From an uncultured Pelagibacteraceae bacterium (lineage in GTDB: Bacteria; Pseudomonadota; Alphaproteobacteria; Pelagibacterales; Pelagibacteraceae): DNA of 64,000 nucleotides. Where the stretch lies: positions 39,529-103,528 of the forward strand of contig CABXSF010000002.1 in the NCBI GenBank assembly GCA_902514805.1, written 5' to 3'. Numbering within the stretch: the stretch's first letter is position 1; each line of letters starts with the position of its first letter. Positions 36,997-49,618 of the stretch are shown piece after piece. The notes beneath the pieces were generated by a model. The model made no database searches and was not told where the DNA came from. It saw only the letters and a list, made by a program, of their open reading frames with translations. The position numbers and the translations under genes are program-made.

Positions 36997-37718
36997 TTGA
37001 AAATTCAATAAAAGTAATTGATCTTAAAAAAAATTATGGAAATAAAGAAGCGGTTAAGAATGTTAATTTTGAAATTAAAGAAAATGAGATTATTGGATTG
37101 CTTGGTCCTAATGGCTGTGGAAAAACTACTACTATAGGAATGATTTTAGGTTTATTAAAGCCTACAAGTGGGCAAGTTTTAATTAATGGATTTCAATTAG
37201 AAAAAAATAGAATTGAGATTCTTCAAAAGATAAATTTTATTTCTCCTTATATTGAATTACCCAAAAAACTTACAGTCAAGCAGAATTTAATTGTTTATGG
37301 AAAACTGTATTCAGTCAAAAACTTGAATAATAGAATAGATTATTTAGTAGAAGAACTGAGATTACAAAATCTGCTTGATAGAGTGACTGGAGAGTTATCT
37401 TCAGGTCAAAAAAATAGAATAAGTTTAGCTAAAGCGATTATCAATAATCCATCTGTCCTATTACTCGATGAGCCTACAGCTTCTCTTGATCCAGAAACAG
37501 GAGATTTTGTAAGAACCTTTTTAGAAAAATATAAAAAAGAAAAAAAGGTATCTATATTATTAGCATCACATAATATGGATGAAGTAACTAGATTGTGTTC
37601 ATCAATAATGATGATGAAAAATGGTTTAATTATAGATGAAGGCAAACCAAAAGATTTAGTTAAAAAACACGGAAGACAAAATCTAGAGGAGGTTTTTTTA
37701 AAACTTGTAAGGAATTAA
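36993..37718 (+). CDS. ABC-2 type exporter, ATP-binding subunit
   Basis: Nucleotide-binding subunit of a two-gene exporter, 241 residues from a GTG start. Walker A GPNGCGKTT is near residue 34, the signature LSSGQKNRISLAKA near 130, Walker B LLLDEPT near 152 and the switch His in LLASHNMDE near 188. The closest recognisable group is the CcmA/NodI/DrrA class of drug, lipid or polysaccharide exporters. It is coupled to tsaC by a 4-bp overlap and to the permease 1 bp downstream. The substrate is unknown. Confidence 0.92.
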   Translation: MIENSIKVIDLKKNYGNKEAVKNVNFEIKENEIIGLLGPNGCGKTTTIGMILGLLKPTSGQVLINGFQLEKNRIEILQKINFISPYIELPKKLTVKQNLIVYGKLYSVKNLNNRIDYLVEELRLQNLLDRVTGELSSGQKNRISLAKAIINNPSVLLLDEPTASLDPETGDFVRTFLEKYKKEKKVSILLASHNMDEVTRLCSSIMMMKNGLIIDEGKPKDLVKKHGRQNLEEVFLKLVRN

Positions 37719-37719
37719 T

Positions 37720-38511
37720 ATGAATATAGGTAGAATGTATGGATTGTTTTTAAGACACTTCTTTCTAATAACTAGGTCATTTCCAAGAATTTTAGATCTT
37801 ATATATTGGCCAACAATACAAATTACTTTATGGGGTTTTATCTCAAACTTTTTTACAACATATAGTTCTTATTATAATAATGCTGTTGGAGTAATATTAA
37901 CGTGTGCGATACTTTATGATTTTTTATTTAGAACAAGTATCGGATTTAATATGCTTTTTTTAGAGGAGATATGGAGTAGAAACTTTACAAATTTATTTAT
38001 CTCACCCATTAAAAAAAGTGAAATTTTAATCTCATTAATATTCACAGCTTTAGTAAGAGCTTTAATTGGTTTGATCCCTGCAATACTTTTGACTTCTCCT
38101 CTATTTGGAATTTCTTTATTAGATTTAGGTCTAAGTTTATTCTTTTTATTTCTAAGTCTTTATATTTTTGGAATAACGTTAGGTATATTAGTTTCTTCTG
38201 GTCTACTAAGGTTTGGCCCGTCATTTGAGAATATCGCCTGGTCAACAATGTTTTTGTTGGCTCCTTTTGGATGTATTTATTATCCTGTAGATATATTGCC
38301 TGAAATATTTCAAAAAATTGCTTATGCACTTCCACTGGTTTACATATTTGAGGAAGCAAGAAATATTTTAGTCGATGGATTTGTGAATGTAGAAAATATT
38401 TTAATGGCATTTTATCTTAATGGATTATATTTGTTCATCTCAATTTGCTTATTTTACTACTCTTTCAGTAAAGCCCGTAAAAAGGGAACATTAATAAATA
38501 TTGGGGAATAA
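37720..38511 (+). CDS. ABC-2 type exporter, permease subunit
   Basis: Membrane partner of the preceding ATPase, 263 residues with about six transmembrane helices (near 22-45, 60-80, 102-125, 135-158, 170-195 and 228-250). The segment WSRNFTNLFISPIKKSEIL near 85-103 is the ABC-2 coupling-helix region, and FGPSFENIAWSTMFLLAPFGCIYYPVDILPE near 165-195 matches the NodJ/DrrB-type signature region. It ends 2 bp before the opposing tRNA-Arg gene, so transcription runs into the antisense of that tRNA. Substrate unknown. Confidence 0.88.
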   Translation: MNIGRMYGLFLRHFFLITRSFPRILDLIYWPTIQITLWGFISNFFTTYSSYYNNAVGVILTCAILYDFLFRTSIGFNMLFLEEIWSRNFTNLFISPIKKSEILISLIFTALVRALIGLIPAILLTSPLFGISLLDLGLSLFFLFLSLYIFGITLGILVSSGLLRFGPSFENIAWSTMFLLAPFGCIYYPVDILPEIFQKIAYALPLVYIFEEARNILVDGFVNVENILMAFYLNGLYLFISICLFYYSFSKARKKGTLINIGE

Positions 38512-38513
38512 TT

Positions 38514-38590
38514 TGGTGCGCCTGCTAGGAGTCGAACCCAGAACCTCCTGATCCGAAGTCAGGCGCTCTATCCAGTTGAGCTACAAGCGC
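38514..38590 (-). tRNA. tRNA-Arg (anticodon TCG)
   Basis: Reading the minus strand from 38590, the acceptor arm GCGCTTG pairs with CAGGCGC (one G-U), the D loop holds AACTGGATA, and the anticodon arm CCTGA-CTTCGGA-TCAGG has anticodon TCG. A 5-nt-type variable loop is followed by the T arm with GTTCGACTC. Discriminator A and CCA are encoded (38517, 38514-38516). TCG reads CGA arginine codons. It lies between a plus-strand ABC permease and a plus-strand rluD-like gene. Confidence 0.97.
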
Positions 38591-38613
38591 ATATAGTATT
38601 AATATTATAATTT

Positions 38614-39591
38614 ATGAAAAATATCATTAAGTTTATTGTTAAGGATAATGAAAAAGATCAGAGAGTTGATCTATTTTTATCAAACAACAAAAAAGAACTC
38701 AGTAGAACAAGAGTTAAAAATTTGATTTTAAACCAAAGATTGTTGATAAATGAAAAAATTTGCACCGACCCATCAAAAAAAGTTAGTGAAAATGACAATA
38801 TAAAACTTGATATACCTGAGCCACATAAAGCTTCTTTAGAACCATTTGATTTCAAACTTAATGTCATTTATGAGGATAAAGATTTAATGGTAATAAACAA
38901 ACCTGCTGGAATATCTATGCATCCTGGAGCTGGGGACTACAACAAAACATTGGTAAATGCCTTAATATTTTATGATAGTAAAAATCTTTCAACTATTGGT
39001 GATGAACTTAGACCGGGTATCGTTCACAGAATTGATAAAGATACATCTGGTTTAGTTGTGGTTGCGAAAAATAATAGAACACACGAAAAATTATCTAGTC
39101 AATTTAACGACCATACAATTAAAAGAGTTTACCAAGCTCTTGTATGGGGAAAGCTTAGGCCTCAAACTGGAAGAATTGAAACATTGATTACAAGAAGTTC
39201 AAAAAATAGACAATTAATGCAGGTTGGTCTCACTAAAGGAAAAAATGCAATTACTAATTATAAAACCTTGGAAATTTTTGAAAATGAAAAAATACCAACT
39301 TTTAGTTTAATTGAGTGTAAATTGGAAACTGGTAGAACCCATCAAATTAGAGTTCACATGAGTTACAAAGGTAACAATATTTTAGGGGACAAAAAATATA
39401 AAAAAAAGTTTAAGAAATTCAGAAATATTAATGATGGTTTAAATAATCTAATTCTTAAACTAGATAGACAATTCTTACACGCAAAAACTCTTGGTTTCAA
39501 TCATCCCTCGAAAAATAAGAAACTCGAATTTACATCAAATTTACCTCAAGATTTAAATACGCTGTTAAAAAAGCTTAGAAATTCGAAGTAA
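38614..39591 (+). CDS. rluD: 23S rRNA pseudouridine synthase, RluD-like
   Basis: Isomerises uridines in 23S rRNA. It has 325 residues. An S4 RNA-binding domain (about 15-75, with SRTRVKNLILNQRLLIN) precedes the RluA-family catalytic domain; the catalytic Asp is D141 in HRIDKDTSGLVVVAK, with the NKPAGISMHPG segment near 96 and GRTHQIRVHMSYKGNNILGD near 245. The S4 domain together with this core suits RluD or RluC; the PGAGDYNKTLVNAL segment favours RluD. It is followed 48 bp later by rpoH, as in many alphaproteobacteria. Confidence 0.88.
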   Translation: MKNIIKFIVKDNEKDQRVDLFLSNNKKELSRTRVKNLILNQRLLINEKICTDPSKKVSENDNIKLDIPEPHKASLEPFDFKLNVIYEDKDLMVINKPAGISMHPGAGDYNKTLVNALIFYDSKNLSTIGDELRPGIVHRIDKDTSGLVVVAKNNRTHEKLSSQFNDHTIKRVYQALVWGKLRPQTGRIETLITRSSKNRQLMQVGLTKGKNAITNYKTLEIFENEKIPTFSLIECKLETGRTHQIRVHMSYKGNNILGDKKYKKKFKKFRNINDGLNNLILKLDRQFLHAKTLGFNHPSKNKKLEFTSNLPQDLNTLLKKLRNSK

Positions 39592-39639
39592 TTACAATGT
39601 TGCAAAAAATTAATTATTTATTAAATACATAGTAATAAA

Positions 39640-42625
<2,986 letters not shown>

Positions 42626-42626
42626 T

Positions 42627-43958
42627 TTATTTAATAGACCTTTTTACAATATTTATACATTTTTTTAATAAATGAATATTGTTTGACTCGCCCATAATTC
42701 TGATTTTGGGCTCTGTGCCAGATTTTCTTACAAGCATTCTACCATAATTTTTAATTATTCTTTCAGATTTTTTAATAGCAACTTTACATTTAGTAGAATT
42801 AATAACTGATTTATCTTTAACCTTTACATTTTCTAATATTTGAGGTGTTAATTTAAATAAGTCAAAAAGCTCACTCGCCTTTTTACCTTTTCTCATTGAA
42901 AATAGAATTTCTAGTGCAACTAATAGCCCATCACCTGTTGTTGCAAATTTGCCAAGTATAATGTGCCCAGATTGCTCTCCACCTAGATTAAAGTTTTCTT
43001 TTTGCATTTTTTCCTTAACATATCTGTCACCTACATTAGCTCTTATAAATTTAATTTTTTGATCTCTAAAAAAATTTTGTAATCCATAATTTGACATTAG
43101 GGTGCCAATTACACCACCTTTTAGAATTTTCTTTCTTTTCCATCTGGTTGCAAGCATCGCAATAATTTTATCACCATCAACAATGTTCCCCATCTCATCA
43201 GATACAATTATTCTGTCTGCATCGCCATCTAAAGATATTCCAATATGAGCATTGTTTTTTCGAACTAAAGATCTGATCTTTTGTGGAAAGGTTGAGCCAC
43301 AATTATCATTAATATTTAAACCATTTGGAGAAGTCCCATACTCAATTACATTTGCACCCAAGCTCCTTAATAATTTTGGTCCAGATTTATAACCTGCTCC
43401 GTTAGCACAATCTATAGCAATTTTCATACCTTTTAACTTAAAACCTTTTGGAAAATTATCTTTTAATATTTTTATATATTTATTATTTGCATCCTCTAAT
43501 CTCTTTACCCTTCCTAAAATTTTTGGTTCAGAAAGATTTTTTGCTATTTTAGAGTCAATTAGTTTTTCTATTTTCTTTTCAATTTTGTCAGAGAGTTTTA
43601 GGCCATCTGGTCCAAATAATTTTAGTCCATTATCATAATATGGGTTATGAGATGCTGTAATCATAATTCCCATGTTGGCTTTCATCTTTTTTGTTAACAT
43701 CGCTAATCCATTTGTTGGTAAAGGCCCAAGCGTATAGACATGCATTCCTGCTGAGGCCAATCCAGACACCAATGCGGGCTCAAGAGTATATCCTGATAAT
43801 CTTGTATCTTTTGCAATAATAGCTGTTTGTTTTGATTTTTTCTGATTTTTAAAATATGTACCTGCTGCTAGACCAAATTTAAAAAACATTTCACCATTAA
43901 TTTTGGTCTGGTTAACCTTCCCTCTAATTCCATCGGTTCCAAAATATTTTTTAGTCAT
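42627..43958 (-). CDS. glmM: Phosphoglucosamine mutase
   Basis: Interconverts glucosamine 6- and 1-phosphate on the way to UDP-GlcNAc for peptidoglycan and LPS. It has 443 residues. The phosphoserine is S103 in ITASHNPYYDNGLK, the metal-binding DGDADR is near 240, the sugar-binding GGEQSGHI near 325, and the phosphate-binding RKSGTEPKIRIM is in the C-terminal domain. It is in the ftsH-folP-glmM order seen also in E. coli, with a 1-bp gap to each neighbour. Confidence 0.97.
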   Translation of the reverse strand: MTKKYFGTDGIRGKVNQTKINGEMFFKFGLAAGTYFKNQKKSKQTAIIAKDTRLSGYTLEPALVSGLASAGMHVYTLGPLPTNGLAMLTKKMKANMGIMITASHNPYYDNGLKLFGPDGLKLSDKIEKKIEKLIDSKIAKNLSEPKILGRVKRLEDANNKYIKILKDNFPKGFKLKGMKIAIDCANGAGYKSGPKLLRSLGANVIEYGTSPNGLNINDNCGSTFPQKIRSLVRKNNAHIGISLDGDADRIIVSDEMGNIVDGDKIIAMLATRWKRKKILKGGVIGTLMSNYGLQNFFRDQKIKFIRANVGDRYVKEKMQKENFNLGGEQSGHIILGKFATTGDGLLVALEILFSMRKGKKASELFDLFKLTPQILENVKVKDKSVINSTKCKVAIKKSERIIKNYGRMLVRKSGTEPKIRIMGESNNIHLLKKCINIVKRSIK

Positions 43959-43959
43959 T

Positions 43960-45009
43960 TTAAAATTTTAATGATTTAAAAACTTTAATACTTTGATTAA
44001 CTTCATTTACATCATGAACTCTTAAAATCTGAATGCCTTGCATCATTGCGTGCAAACTAGATGATATAGTTCCCCCTAATCTTTCCTTGCTATCGTTTAT
44101 CCCAGAAATGTCTTTAATAAATCTTTTTCTAGAAGTGCCCAACATTATAGGAAATCCAAGTGAATGAAAAATAGAAATGTTTCTTAATAAAGTAATATTA
44201 TGTTTCAATCTTTTTCCAAAACCAATTCCTGGATCTAAAATAATATTTTTATGATTAATACCATTGGCCTTAAGTTCTAAAATTTTTTTTTGAAAGAAGT
44301 CATAAATATCTAGCAAGACATTTTTATACAAAGGTTTAATTTGCATTGTTTTTGGATTACCTTGCATATGATGAATTATAAAGGGGGTTTTTTTATTTCT
44401 TAGGATTTTTAATGTATTAGGATCGTGCTTGAGTCCGGAAACATCGTTGATGATATGGGCACCATATTTTAAACTTTTTTCCATTATGGCGCTTTTTCGA
44501 GTATCAATGGATATAACGTTTTTAAATTTTTTTGTTTTTTTTAATACTTCCTTAATCCTTTTCCACTCAATTTTTTCATTTACATCATTTGATCCTGGTT
44601 TTGTGGACTCTCCACCTATATCAATAATTGACGATCCTTTTTCAATAAAATGTTTAATTCTTTTTAAAGCATTTTTATGATTATTATATTTTCCACCATC
44701 TGAAAAACTATCAGGAGTTAAATTAACAACTCCCATTATTAAAGGTGAAGACTTAAACTGTAGTTTAAAAAAGTGTTTTTTTTTAGTTATATTTTTTATA
44801 TCCGATTTAATCTTTTTTTTTAAAATTTTACTTAAGAATTTTAATTTCGAAATGTGAATTTTTTTGTTATTTTTTCTTGTTATAAGTTCTATTGTGTCAA
44901 AAGAAATTTTGTCATTTCCATTTAGTGGAAGAGACAATTTTTTATTGACCATTACAGTTGAATGGTCACCATAATAGAAATTACACGCTCTAGTGTAATA
45001 TTTTAACAT
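43960..45009 (-). CDS. folP: Dihydropteroate synthase with N-terminal extension
   Basis: Joins p-aminobenzoate to dihydropterin diphosphate in folate synthesis; target of sulfonamides in other bacteria. It has 349 residues. The TIM-barrel enzyme starts near residue 88 with PLIMGVVNLTPDSFSDGGKY, then DIGGESTKPGS near 130, VISIDTRKSAI near 165, INDVSGL near 187 and LDPGIGFGKRLKHN near 255. The first about 85 residues are a lysine-rich, poorly conserved extension not found in E. coli FolP; similar extensions occur in alphaproteobacteria. A shorter start near residue 85 would leave an unexplained gap to ftsH, so the long form is kept. Confidence 0.93.
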   Translation of the reverse strand: MLKYYTRACNFYYGDHSTVMVNKKLSLPLNGNDKISFDTIELITRKNNKKIHISKLKFLSKILKKKIKSDIKNITKKKHFFKLQFKSSPLIMGVVNLTPDSFSDGGKYNNHKNALKRIKHFIEKGSSIIDIGGESTKPGSNDVNEKIEWKRIKEVLKKTKKFKNVISIDTRKSAIMEKSLKYGAHIINDVSGLKHDPNTLKILRNKKTPFIIHHMQGNPKTMQIKPLYKNVLLDIYDFFQKKILELKANGINHKNIILDPGIGFGKRLKHNITLLRNISIFHSLGFPIMLGTSRKRFIKDISGINDSKERLGGTISSSLHAMMQGIQILRVHDVNEVNQSIKVFKSLKF

Positions 45010-45015
45010 TAAATA

Positions 45016-46923
45016 TTAATGAACAATTTTTGGTTTTAAACCAATTGATCCTAAAGCAGAGTCAGAACTATCATCCTCAACTTTTAAATCTTCCTTATTA
45101 GGCGGATATTCGTTTTTGTTAATTATTTTCGCTATATCCTCACCAGTCAAAGTTTCATAAGTTAGAAGGGCTTTTGCAATCTTATGTAAATCGTCAATTT
45201 TAGTTGTTAAGATGGTTTTTGCTTGATTATAACCTTCATCTACAAGTTTTCTAATTTCCTTATCAATTTTTTGAGCCACTGCCTCTGAAACACTTTGTGT
45301 TTGTGTGACAGATCTTCCAAGAAAAACTTCTTCTTGATTTTCACCATATTCCACAGGACCAAGTTCCTCACTCATTCCATACTTTGTAACCATTGCTCTT
45401 GCTAATTGAGTTGCCTGATTAATGTCTGAACCGTTTCCACCGCCAGCACCTGTTGATATATTATCCTTACCAAATATAAGTTCTTCGGCAACTCTTCCTC
45501 CAAAGCACACAGCCAATCTTGATTTTAAATATTTAATAGAATGACCATGCTTATCTCTTTCAGGTAAATTCATTACCATTCCTAATGCCCTTCCTCTAGG
45601 AATGATTGTTGCTTTATGTATTGGATCATAATTTGGCAAATTAAAAGAAACTATTGCATGACCACCCTCGTGGTAAGCGGTTAATTTCTTTTCATCTTCT
45701 GTCATAACCATAGATCTTCTTTCAGCACCCATCATTACTTTATCTTTGGCATCTTCGAACTCTTGAGATGTTACAATTCTTTTATTCTTTCTCGCTGCTA
45801 ACAATGCAGCCTCGTTCACTAAATTAGCAAGATCTGCTCCTGAAAATCCAGGTGTTCCTCTTGCGATAGTTCTTAAATTAACATCTGGGGACATAGAAAT
45901 TTTTTTAGCATGAACTTTTAAAATTTTTTCTCGTCCTATAATATCCGGATTTGAAACAACAACTTGTCTATCAAATCTCCCTGGTCTTAAAAGCGCTGGA
46001 TCTAAAACATCAGGTCTGTTAGTTGCTGCTATAATTATAACGCCTTCATTTGTATCAAATCCATCCATCTCGACTAATAATTGGTTTAAAGTTTGTTCTC
46101 TTTCGTCATTGCCACCACCTAAACCCGCTCCTCTACTTCTTCCTACAGCGTCTATCTCGTCAATGAAAATTATGCATGGTGAATGTTTTTTTCCTTGTTC
46201 AAACATATCTCTTACTCTTGAAGCACCAACTCCAACAAACATTTCAACAAAGTCTGATCCAGAAATCGTGAAGAAAGGTACACCCGCTTCACCAGCAATA
46301 GCTCTAGCAAGTAAAGTTTTTCCTGTACCTGGCGGTCCTACTAATAAACAACCTCTTGGTATCTTTCCACCTAATCTACTAAATTTTTTTGGATCTCTTA
46401 AAAATTCCACTACTTCTTGAACTTCCTCTTTTGCTTCCTCGACCCCAGCAACATCATTAAAAGTGACTTTTCCTTTGACCTCATTCATCATCTTAGCTTT
46501 TGATCTTCCAAATCCCATAGCACCACCTTTACCGCCTTGCATTTGTCTCATGAAAAATATCCAAACAGCAATTAAAAGTAACATTGGGAACCACGACAGA
46601 AGAACTCCGAACAAAGATGGCATTTTCTCATCAAGTGGCGCTGCGGATATACTTACACCTTTATCAGTTAATTTTTCTATTAAGTTTGGATCGTTCGGTG
46701 AATATGTTGAAAAAACTGATCCGTCAGCCATTACGCCTTTAATGTTGTTACCTTGTATCTGAACTTCTACAACCCTTCCATTATCAACCTCTGTTAAAAA
46801 TTCTGAGAAAATAATTGTTTTATTATTTTTGTTTTGAAGATTTTGGGGATTCTTAAACATATTGTAAAGACCTATGGTCAAAACAATAATGATTACCCAC
46901 ATAGCTAGATTCTTTAAATTCAT
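45016..46923 (-). CDS. ftsH: ATP-dependent membrane zinc metalloprotease FtsH
   Basis: Hexameric AAA+ protease that extracts and degrades membrane and short-lived soluble proteins. It has 635 residues. Two membrane helices (about 5-21 and 107-125) flank a periplasmic domain. The AAA module has Walker A GPPGTGKT near 200, Walker [10 protein letters not shown] near 255 and the SRH arginines in [17 protein letters not shown] near 305; the zinc motif is HEGGH near 420. It sits between tilS and folP-glmM, the arrangement known across proteobacteria. Confidence 0.98.
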   Translation of the reverse strand: MNLKNLAMWVIIIVLTIGLYNMFKNPQNLQNKNNKTIIFSEFLTEVDNGRVVEVQIQGNNIKGVMADGSVFSTYSPNDPNLIEKLTDKGVSISAAPLDEKMPSLFGVLLSWFPMLLLIAVWIFFMRQMQGGKGGAMGFGRSKAKMMNEVKGKVTFNDVAGVEEAKEEVQEVVEFLRDPKKFSRLGGKIPRGCLLVGPPGTGKTLLARAIAGEAGVPFFTISGSDFVEMFVGVGASRVRDMFEQGKKHSPCIIFIDEIDAVGRSRGAGLGGGNDEREQTLNQLLVEMDGFDTNEGVIIIAATNRPDVLDPALLRPGRFDRQVVVSNPDIIGREKILKVHAKKISMSPDVNLRTIARGTPGFSGADLANLVNEAALLAARKNKRIVTSQEFEDAKDKVMMGAERRSMVMTEDEKKLTAYHEGGHAIVSFNLPNYDPIHKATIIPRGRALGMVMNLPERDKHGHSIKYLKSRLAVCFGGRVAEELIFGKDNISTGAGGGNGSDINQATQLARAMVTKYGMSEELGPVEYGENQEEVFLGRSVTQTQSVSEAVAQKIDKEIRKLVDEGYNQAKTILTTKIDDLHKIAKALLTYETLTGEDIAKIINKNEYPPNKEDLKVEDDSSDSALGSIGLKPKIVH

Positions 46924-46985
46924 ACGATTTATAAGTTAAGAATTATTCTAAATTTAACAAGTGCTAAATTGTTACATAAATGAGT

Positions 46986-48080
46986 TTATTTTGTGTTTTC
47001 CCTGTAAATAACTACTGAATTCTCTATTTTTTCAATAACACATCCTCCTATAGTTGTTTTGGTTAAGGATTTTTGTCTAATTTGATAAATAATTCTTGAG
47101 ACACCCTTGCCTCTAGCGGGAAAATATCTGCCACTAATATCTTGTAAAATTTTTGTAAAGGACCTAAAAACAATTTCATCAGTATTTCTTAAAAACTTTA
47201 AAGATAAGATTGCTTTATTATTATTTTTTGACAGACTAATATAAGAATTCTCACAGATGTTTTTTTGTACGAAAAATTCAATTGAGTTATTTGAGGATAT
47301 TAAATTTTCAAAAGTCATTTTAAACTTTTTTTGATCAAGGCCATTTTTTTTAAGATCGTTAATCATAAATCTTACCCGCGACCTCAAATATTCTAAGCTT
47401 CTATTTGATGGATCGTCTATATGGAAATTGAAGGTATTTTTAGTCACATACAATAAATCTTCTTTTGAAAAATCAAGTAATGGTCTAACAATATTAATGT
47501 TATTTCTTTGCAAATTTCTATAATTATAAAAAGATACTAATCCCTTTAGACCAGAGCCTCTTAGTAATCTGATGAAGAAATTTTCTTGAAAATCATCAAA
47601 ATGGTGGCCTAATAATAATGTATTAATTTTTTTTGTTTTGCAAAAACCTTCGAATACCTTAAATCTATAATCTCTAGAGTCTGATTGAGTTTTTTTAGTA
47701 TTTGTCTTTTTTTTCCAAGTAATTATTTTGCACTCAATTTTAAATTTTCTTAAGATCTTTTTTAAAGTCCCAGCCTCCTTCGATGATTTATCTCTTAGTT
47801 TGTGATCTACATGAACATAGTGAAAGTTATTATCTTTATTTTTAATTTGATAATATTTTGAAAGATATGCTAAAGCAAGACTATCTGCACCACCAGATAC
47901 TGCAACTAAGAACCCTTTGAATTCTTTCTGTTTAATTAAAAATTCAAATCTTTGATAGATTTTTTTTATTCTTTTATTTCTTATTTGAGGACTAAAAATT
48001 GAATTTTTAAGATTTTTTCTTTTTACACTCGAACTTTTTTTCTTCATATTTTGCTTTTTGAAGAACTGATTGTTTTGCAT
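46986..48080 (-). CDS. tilS: tRNA(Ile)-lysidine synthetase
   Basis: Modifies C34 of tRNA-Ile(CAU) to lysidine so that it reads AUA codons, which are frequent in this AT-rich genome. The longest frame has 364 residues. The PP-loop motif AVSGGADSLALAYL starts near 58 and HVDHKLRDKSSKEA near 90 is the second signature; LLLGHHFDDFQENFFIRLLRG near 155 and RPLLDFSKEDL near 195 follow. The ATG at 48080 overlaps cpoB by 74 bp and the next in-frame ATG (48047) by 41 bp; no later ATG precedes the PP-loop. Either way the overlap is unusually long. Confidence 0.92.
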   Translation of the reverse strand: MQNNQFFKKQNMKKKSSSVKRKNLKNSIFSPQIRNKRIKKIYQRFEFLIKQKEFKGFLVAVSGGADSLALAYLSKYYQIKNKDNNFHYVHVDHKLRDKSSKEAGTLKKILRKFKIECKIITWKKKTNTKKTQSDSRDYRFKVFEGFCKTKKINTLLLGHHFDDFQENFFIRLLRGSGLKGLVSFYNYRNLQRNNINIVRPLLDFSKEDLLYVTKNTFNFHIDDPSNRSLEYLRSRVRFMINDLKKNGLDQKKFKMTFENLISSNNSIEFFVQKNICENSYISLSKNNNKAILSLKFLRNTDEIVFRSFTKILQDISGRYFPARGKGVSRIIYQIRQKSLTKTTIGGCVIEKIENSVVIYRENTK

Positions 48081-48966
48081 CAGGATATTCTTTTTTAACT
48101 CCTGTAATCATTAAACACCCTTGGTCTTTTTCTCCAATTTGCACTAATGATACTCCAAGCTTAAGTAAATTTATAGCTGCTTTTTCACTTTTAGGATATT
48201 TTTGATAACCTTCTAAGTAAGCAGAAGCAGCATCTGTATAAAGTTGTCTAATTCTAAATGTTTCTGCATACCAATATTGGGCACTACCTGCCTTTTTATG
48301 TTCAGGATTTGTCATTACAAATTCTCTAAGCGCTCTCTCTGCAGTCGTATAATCTCCTTGTTTTAAAAAACTAGTAGCAAACTCGTATTGCTTGTCAGGT
48401 TTATCATTAGGTAAAATTTTTTCCTCTGACACAAATTTTTCTGTTATGACTGTTCCAGTTGTATCTATTGATTGAGTTTGTTGTGTTAATTCATTTGTTT
48501 CTGATGACTTGTAAGATACTGCACCAAGATCTTGTGGTTGAGAAGAGCCAGGTAAGATTTTTTTCTTAGATGTAACTTTTTTATCAATGTCCTCACCCTC
48601 TAAATTTTGGAACCTCAATTGATTATCTGCTTGAACTTTTGATAATCTACTTGATAATTTATCGATTTTAAAATTTATTTCTTCAAATTTATTTGTCAAA
48701 TCTTGAAATTGTTTTTCTATCTCAGACAATTTTAATAAATGTCTTGTAAGCACATCTTCATCATTTGAACTTAATTTTGTTTTGCTAGCTGTAATTATAT
48801 CTGAAGACTGTGAATAAACAGCTTTTTCCAAAGTTTTTAAATCTTTTTTTAATGTTTTTATTGCTTCTAAAGTTTCTGTTTCTTCTGCATTGACAATAGA
48901 AATAATTGAAAAAATAAATATTATTAAAACTAATATACTTTTATTTATATACTCTAAAAATTTCAT
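48007..48966 (-). CDS. cpoB: Tol-Pal system protein CpoB (YbgF)
   Basis: Periplasmic protein that links Tol-Pal to cell-wall synthesis during division. It has 319 residues. A signal peptide covers about 1-27 (ending SIVNA), a coiled coil about 30-125 (ETLEAIKTLKKDLKTLEKAV and EIEKQFQDLTNKFEEINFKI) would mediate trimerisation, a Ser/Thr/Gln-rich linker follows, and TPR repeats fill about 190-315 (QYEFATSFLKQGDYTTAERALREF, YWYAETFRIRQLYTDAASAY). It lies downstream of pal, after a terminator hairpin, at the end of the tolQRAB-pal-cpoB series. Confidence 0.9.
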   Translation of the reverse strand: MKFLEYINKSILVLIIFIFSIISIVNAEETETLEAIKTLKKDLKTLEKAVYSQSSDIITASKTKLSSNDEDVLTRHLLKLSEIEKQFQDLTNKFEEINFKIDKLSSRLSKVQADNQLRFQNLEGEDIDKKVTSKKKILPGSSQPQDLGAVSYKSSETNELTQQTQSIDTTGTVITEKFVSEEKILPNDKPDKQYEFATSFLKQGDYTTAERALREFVMTNPEHKKAGSAQYWYAETFRIRQLYTDAASAYLEGYQKYPKSEKAAINLLKLGVSLVQIGEKDQGCLMITGVKKEYPDAKQSVLQKAKYEEKKFECKKKKS

Positions 48967-48992
48967 TAGTTGATTTCTATCTATAATGATGG

Positions 48993-49030
48993 CAAAAAAA
49001 AGACCCCAACAACTTAAGTTATTGGGGTCT
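48993..49030 (-). terminator. Rho-independent terminator of pal
   Basis: An almost perfect 30-bp inverted repeat (49001-49030, arms AGACCCCAA and TTGGGGTCT with an AACTT/AAGTT inner extension and one U-G pair) is followed on the minus strand by about eight T. It lies just downstream of the pal stop codon and before cpoB, so pal transcripts should mostly end here. Confidence 0.9.
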
Positions 49031-49044
49031 GAATTTGTAAATTA

Positions 49045-49518
49045 TTAGTTAGCTTTTACTGTTACTGATCTTCTGTTTTTTGACCAAGCTAAAGGATTTG
49101 AACCAGAGTCTACTGGTCTTTCTTTTCCATAACTTATTACTGAAATTCTATTTCCAGATATTCCATAAGTCATTAAATAATCTTTAGCTGCATTAGCTCT
49201 TCTTTCACCTAAAGCTAAGTTATATTCTCTTGTACCTCTTTCGTCAGCGTGACCTTCAAGAACTACATTTATTTTTGAATTTTTTCTTAACCATGATGCT
49301 TGTTTTCTTAATGTTTCTCTTGAAGCAGTAGTTAAAACTGTTTCATTAGTTGCGAAGAAAACTCTGTCTGGCACACCTGAAGCTAAATACTCAACTGTGT
49401 CTTTTCCAGTGTATACGTCACCTTGCATTTTGCCTGTAGTTTTTACGGCACATGCAGATAATAGAATACTTGCAAAAAATACTAGCAAAGTATTTCTAAA
49501 AATTTTGTTTAAACTCAT
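49045..49518 (-). CDS. pal: Peptidoglycan-associated lipoprotein Pal
   Basis: Outer-membrane lipoprotein that binds peptidoglycan and TolB/TolA. It has 157 residues. The lipobox is LSAC with lipidated C23. The OmpA-like domain (about 50-157) has VFFATNETVLTTASRETL, the peptidoglycan-binding VVLEGHADERGTREYNLALGERRANAAKDYL and GNRISVISYGKERP. A strong AAGGAG ribosome site precedes the ATG and a strong hairpin terminator follows. The 100-bp gap after tolB may hold a separate promoter, consistent with high Pal levels. Confidence 0.97.
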   Translation of the reverse strand: MSLNKIFRNTLLVFFASILLSACAVKTTGKMQGDVYTGKDTVEYLASGVPDRVFFATNETVLTTASRETLRKQASWLRKNSKINVVLEGHADERGTREYNLALGERRANAAKDYLMTYGISGNRISVISYGKERPVDSGSNPLAWSKNRRSVTVKAN

Positions 49519-49618
49519 TACTGCTCCTTAAAAGTTAATATTTTACTTTTTCACAACTAGATAGATCTTTCAAGCTCAAAAATCAAGGAATTATTAATTT
49601 TTTTTGAAAATACCATAA

